NCBI GenBank assembly: GCA_964577175.1
Contig: CAZNYC010000094.1
Location: forward strand, 1 to 16,234
DNA length: 16,234 nucleotides
Direction of reading: 5' to 3'
Origin: BS750m-G62 sp964577175
Lineage (GTDB): Bacteria > Planctomycetota > Phycisphaerae > FEN-1346
The notes below the pieces were generated by a model. It ran no database searches. It had not been told where the DNA came from and saw nothing but the letters and a program-made list of their open reading frames with translations. The position numbers and the translations under genes are program-made. Shown here piece after piece: positions 15,049-16,234 of the stretch (positions are counted from its first letter, which is position 1; each line of letters begins with the position of its first letter).

Positions 15049-16047
15049 GTGAACCTGTTCGAGTCGATCAAGTCGCGGGTCCGCGAGCCCCCCCGCCGCA
15101 TCCTCCTGCCCGAGACGCACGACGTGCGCGTCGTCCAGGCGGCCGCCCAGTGCCAGGAGGAAGGGTTCTGCCGGCCCGTCCTGCTGGCGGAAACAAACGG
15201 CCTGGGCGATGCCCTCCGCCGTGCGGGCGGCGGCCCCGACGCCGCCGACTTCCTCGACCCGTCCGAGCCCGACCGCCTGGACCGCCTGGCCGAGGCGTAC
15301 TACGAGCGCCGCCGCAGGAAAGGATGCACCCCCGAGGAGGCCCGCGAGGCCGTCGGCGACCCCGTCCTTTACGCCGCGATGTGCGTGGCCGAGGGACTCG
15401 TCGACGGCATGGTGGCCGGCAGCGCCTCGCCCACCGCGCGCATCATCCGGGCGGCGCTGCGGGCGGTCGGCACGCGCGAGGGCCTGAAGACCCTCTCCTC
15501 CTGTTTCATCCTCTTGATGCCCGACACCCGTTTCGGCCAAGAGGGCGTGCTGCTGCTCGCCGACTGCGGCGTCGTGCCGGAGCCCACCGAGGATCAACTC
15601 CTCGACATCCTCACCAGCGCCGCCTCCTCGTGGCGGCAGTTCACCGGCACGGAGCCCGTGGTGGCGTGCCTGTCGTTTTCGACGAAGGGGTCGGCCAAGC
15701 ACGACGCGGCGGCCCGCATGGCCCGCGTGGCGAAGCGGGCGGCCGAACGGCAGCCCGGCCTCGCGGTGGACGGCGAACTCCAGGTCGACGCCGCCCTCGT
15801 GCCGGAGGTCGCCCGCACCAAGGCGCCCGCCAGCCCCGTGGCGGGGCAGGCCAACGTCCTCATCTTCCCGGACCTGGCCTCCGGCAACATCGGGTACAAA
15901 CTGGCGGAGCGGCTGGGCGGGGGACAGGCCGTCGGGCCCGTCCTCCAGGGCCTTGCCCGGCCCGTCAACGACCTGTCGCGCGGATGCCACGTTCAGGACA
16001 TCGTGGACGCGATGGCCATCACGAGCGCCCAGACGCTGGACGGCTAA
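15049..16047 (+). CDS. pta: Phosphate acetyltransferase
   Basis: Interconverts acetyl-CoA and acetyl phosphate in the cytosol, normally with acetate kinase for acetate formation or use. The 332-residue protein is the short form without the N-terminal regulatory DRTGG region. Family blocks are RILLPETHD near residue 18, then VDGMVAGSASPTARIIRAAL, VACLSFSTKGSAK, VDGELQVDAALVPEVA and TKAPASPVAGQANVLIFPDL. These are followed by SGNIGYKLAERLGG and the active-site stretch GPVLQGLARPVNDLSRGC. The start is GTG 15049, with AGGAG six bases upstream; no better start exists in frame. No acetate kinase gene is visible; it may lie beyond the window. Acetyl phosphate can phosphorylate some response regulators, but a link to the upstream regulator is only a guess. 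Confidence 0.94.
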   Translation: MNLFESIKSRVREPPRRILLPETHDVRVVQAAAQCQEEGFCRPVLLAETNGLGDALRRAGGGPDAADFLDPSEPDRLDRLAEAYYERRRRKGCTPEEAREAVGDPVLYAAMCVAEGLVDGMVAGSASPTARIIRAALRAVGTREGLKTLSSCFILLMPDTRFGQEGVLLLADCGVVPEPTEDQLLDILTSAASSWRQFTGTEPVVACLSFSTKGSAKHDAAARMARVAKRAAERQPGLAVDGELQVDAALVPEVARTKAPASPVAGQANVLIFPDLASGNIGYKLAERLGGGQAVGPVLQGLARPVNDLSRGCHVQDIVDAMAITSAQTLDG

Positions 16048-16068
16048 TCCTGCCACGCGAACTCGTGG

Positions 16069-16092
16069 GCGGCGGGTCTCCGCACCCGCCGC
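16069..16092. repeat. 24-base GCGGYGGG palindrome (copy after pta)
   Basis: Perfect 9-base arms GCGGCGGGT and ACCCGCCGC around CTCCGC, 21 bases beyond the pta stop. A likely 3' end structure for that transcript. Confidence 0.8.
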
Positions 16093-16101
16093 CCACCACG
16101 C

Positions 16102-16143
16102 TGTCATTCTGAGCGAGCGGCGCGAGCGAAGAATCTCGCCGTG
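16102..16143 (+). repeat. GTCATTCTGAG half-element
   Basis: TGTCATTCTGAG, a variable middle, then CGAAGAATCTCGCCGTG. Both ends are identical to the left half of the compound palindrome at 7985-8084. The facing half is missing here. Confidence 0.7.
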
Positions 16144-16161
16144 GGCCTGGCCTGCCGTACT

Positions 16162-16234
16162 CCCGGCCGGACAAGACCGGCCGGGCCACACAGCCGGCGC
16201 CTATCCCGGCCGGACAAGACCGGCCGGGCCACAC
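16162..16234 (+). repeat. Two tandem GCAAGA-type palindromes
   Basis: Two identical 30-base copies at 16162-16191 and 16205-16234, 13 bases apart, each with arms CCCGGCCGG and CCGGCCGGG around ACAAGA and then CCACAC. The second ends exactly at the window edge, so more copies may follow. One base differs from the copy at 11883-11912. Confidence 0.85.

Noticed and set aside
16162..16234. Possible CRISPR array
   Set aside because: Only two repeats, palindromic, with a 13-base spacer, and single copies of the same repeat elsewhere; no cas gene.

Overview
The window looks like a piece of a very GC-rich genome (roughly 70% G+C by eye, not computed) from an uncultured bacterium, most likely a planctomycete or a close relative. 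The reasons are the mix of genes (a secreted protein ending in a family 9-like carbohydrate-binding domain, paired CNNM/CBS membrane proteins, an NtrC-type regulator), GTG starts alongside ATG, and spacers packed with short GC palindromes. This placement is an inference. A run of 100 Ns flanked by identical 55-base ends shows it is a draft scaffold, probably from a metagenome.

Layout. Positions 5-8752 hold six minus-strand genes: L-aspartate oxidase (nadB) directly behind a fumarylacetoacetate hydrolase (FAH)-fold gene; a large secreted protein with Ig-like, TIM-barrel-like and carbohydrate-binding parts; two adjacent CNNM/CBS membrane proteins; and a metallo-beta-lactamase-fold protein with an altered metal motif. 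Next come a PBP4-type D-Ala-D-Ala carboxypeptidase (minus), a divergent orphan DNA methyltransferase (plus), mannose-1-phosphate guanylyltransferase (minus), a divergent sigma-54-dependent response regulator broken by the assembly gap (plus), and phosphate acetyltransferase (plus). I see no rRNA, tRNA, CRISPR array, transposase or phage gene.

The proteins are mostly housekeeping: NAD synthesis, wall turnover, sugar-nucleotide supply, acetyl-phosphate metabolism and regulation. No gene cluster here looks like a new defence, secretion or biosynthetic system. The unusual content is in the spacers. At least six repeat families recur: a 24-base palindrome (seven copies, plus two versions with an expanded 30-base loop), a GCAAGA-loop palindrome (single, tandem and inside composite elements), a 9-base-arm hairpin with a TTTCGCT loop, a compound palindrome that starts GTCATTCTGAG, a CCCTCC/GGAG imperfect hairpin, and an AT-rich array with AATG every seven bases. 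Several are built from shared modules, and one cluster runs into the 5' end of the PBP4 gene.

Good sigma-70-like promoters can be read at four intergenic places: before the secreted protein, between PBP4 and the methyltransferase (a shared palindromic -10), and on each side of the guanylyltransferase/response-regulator spacer.
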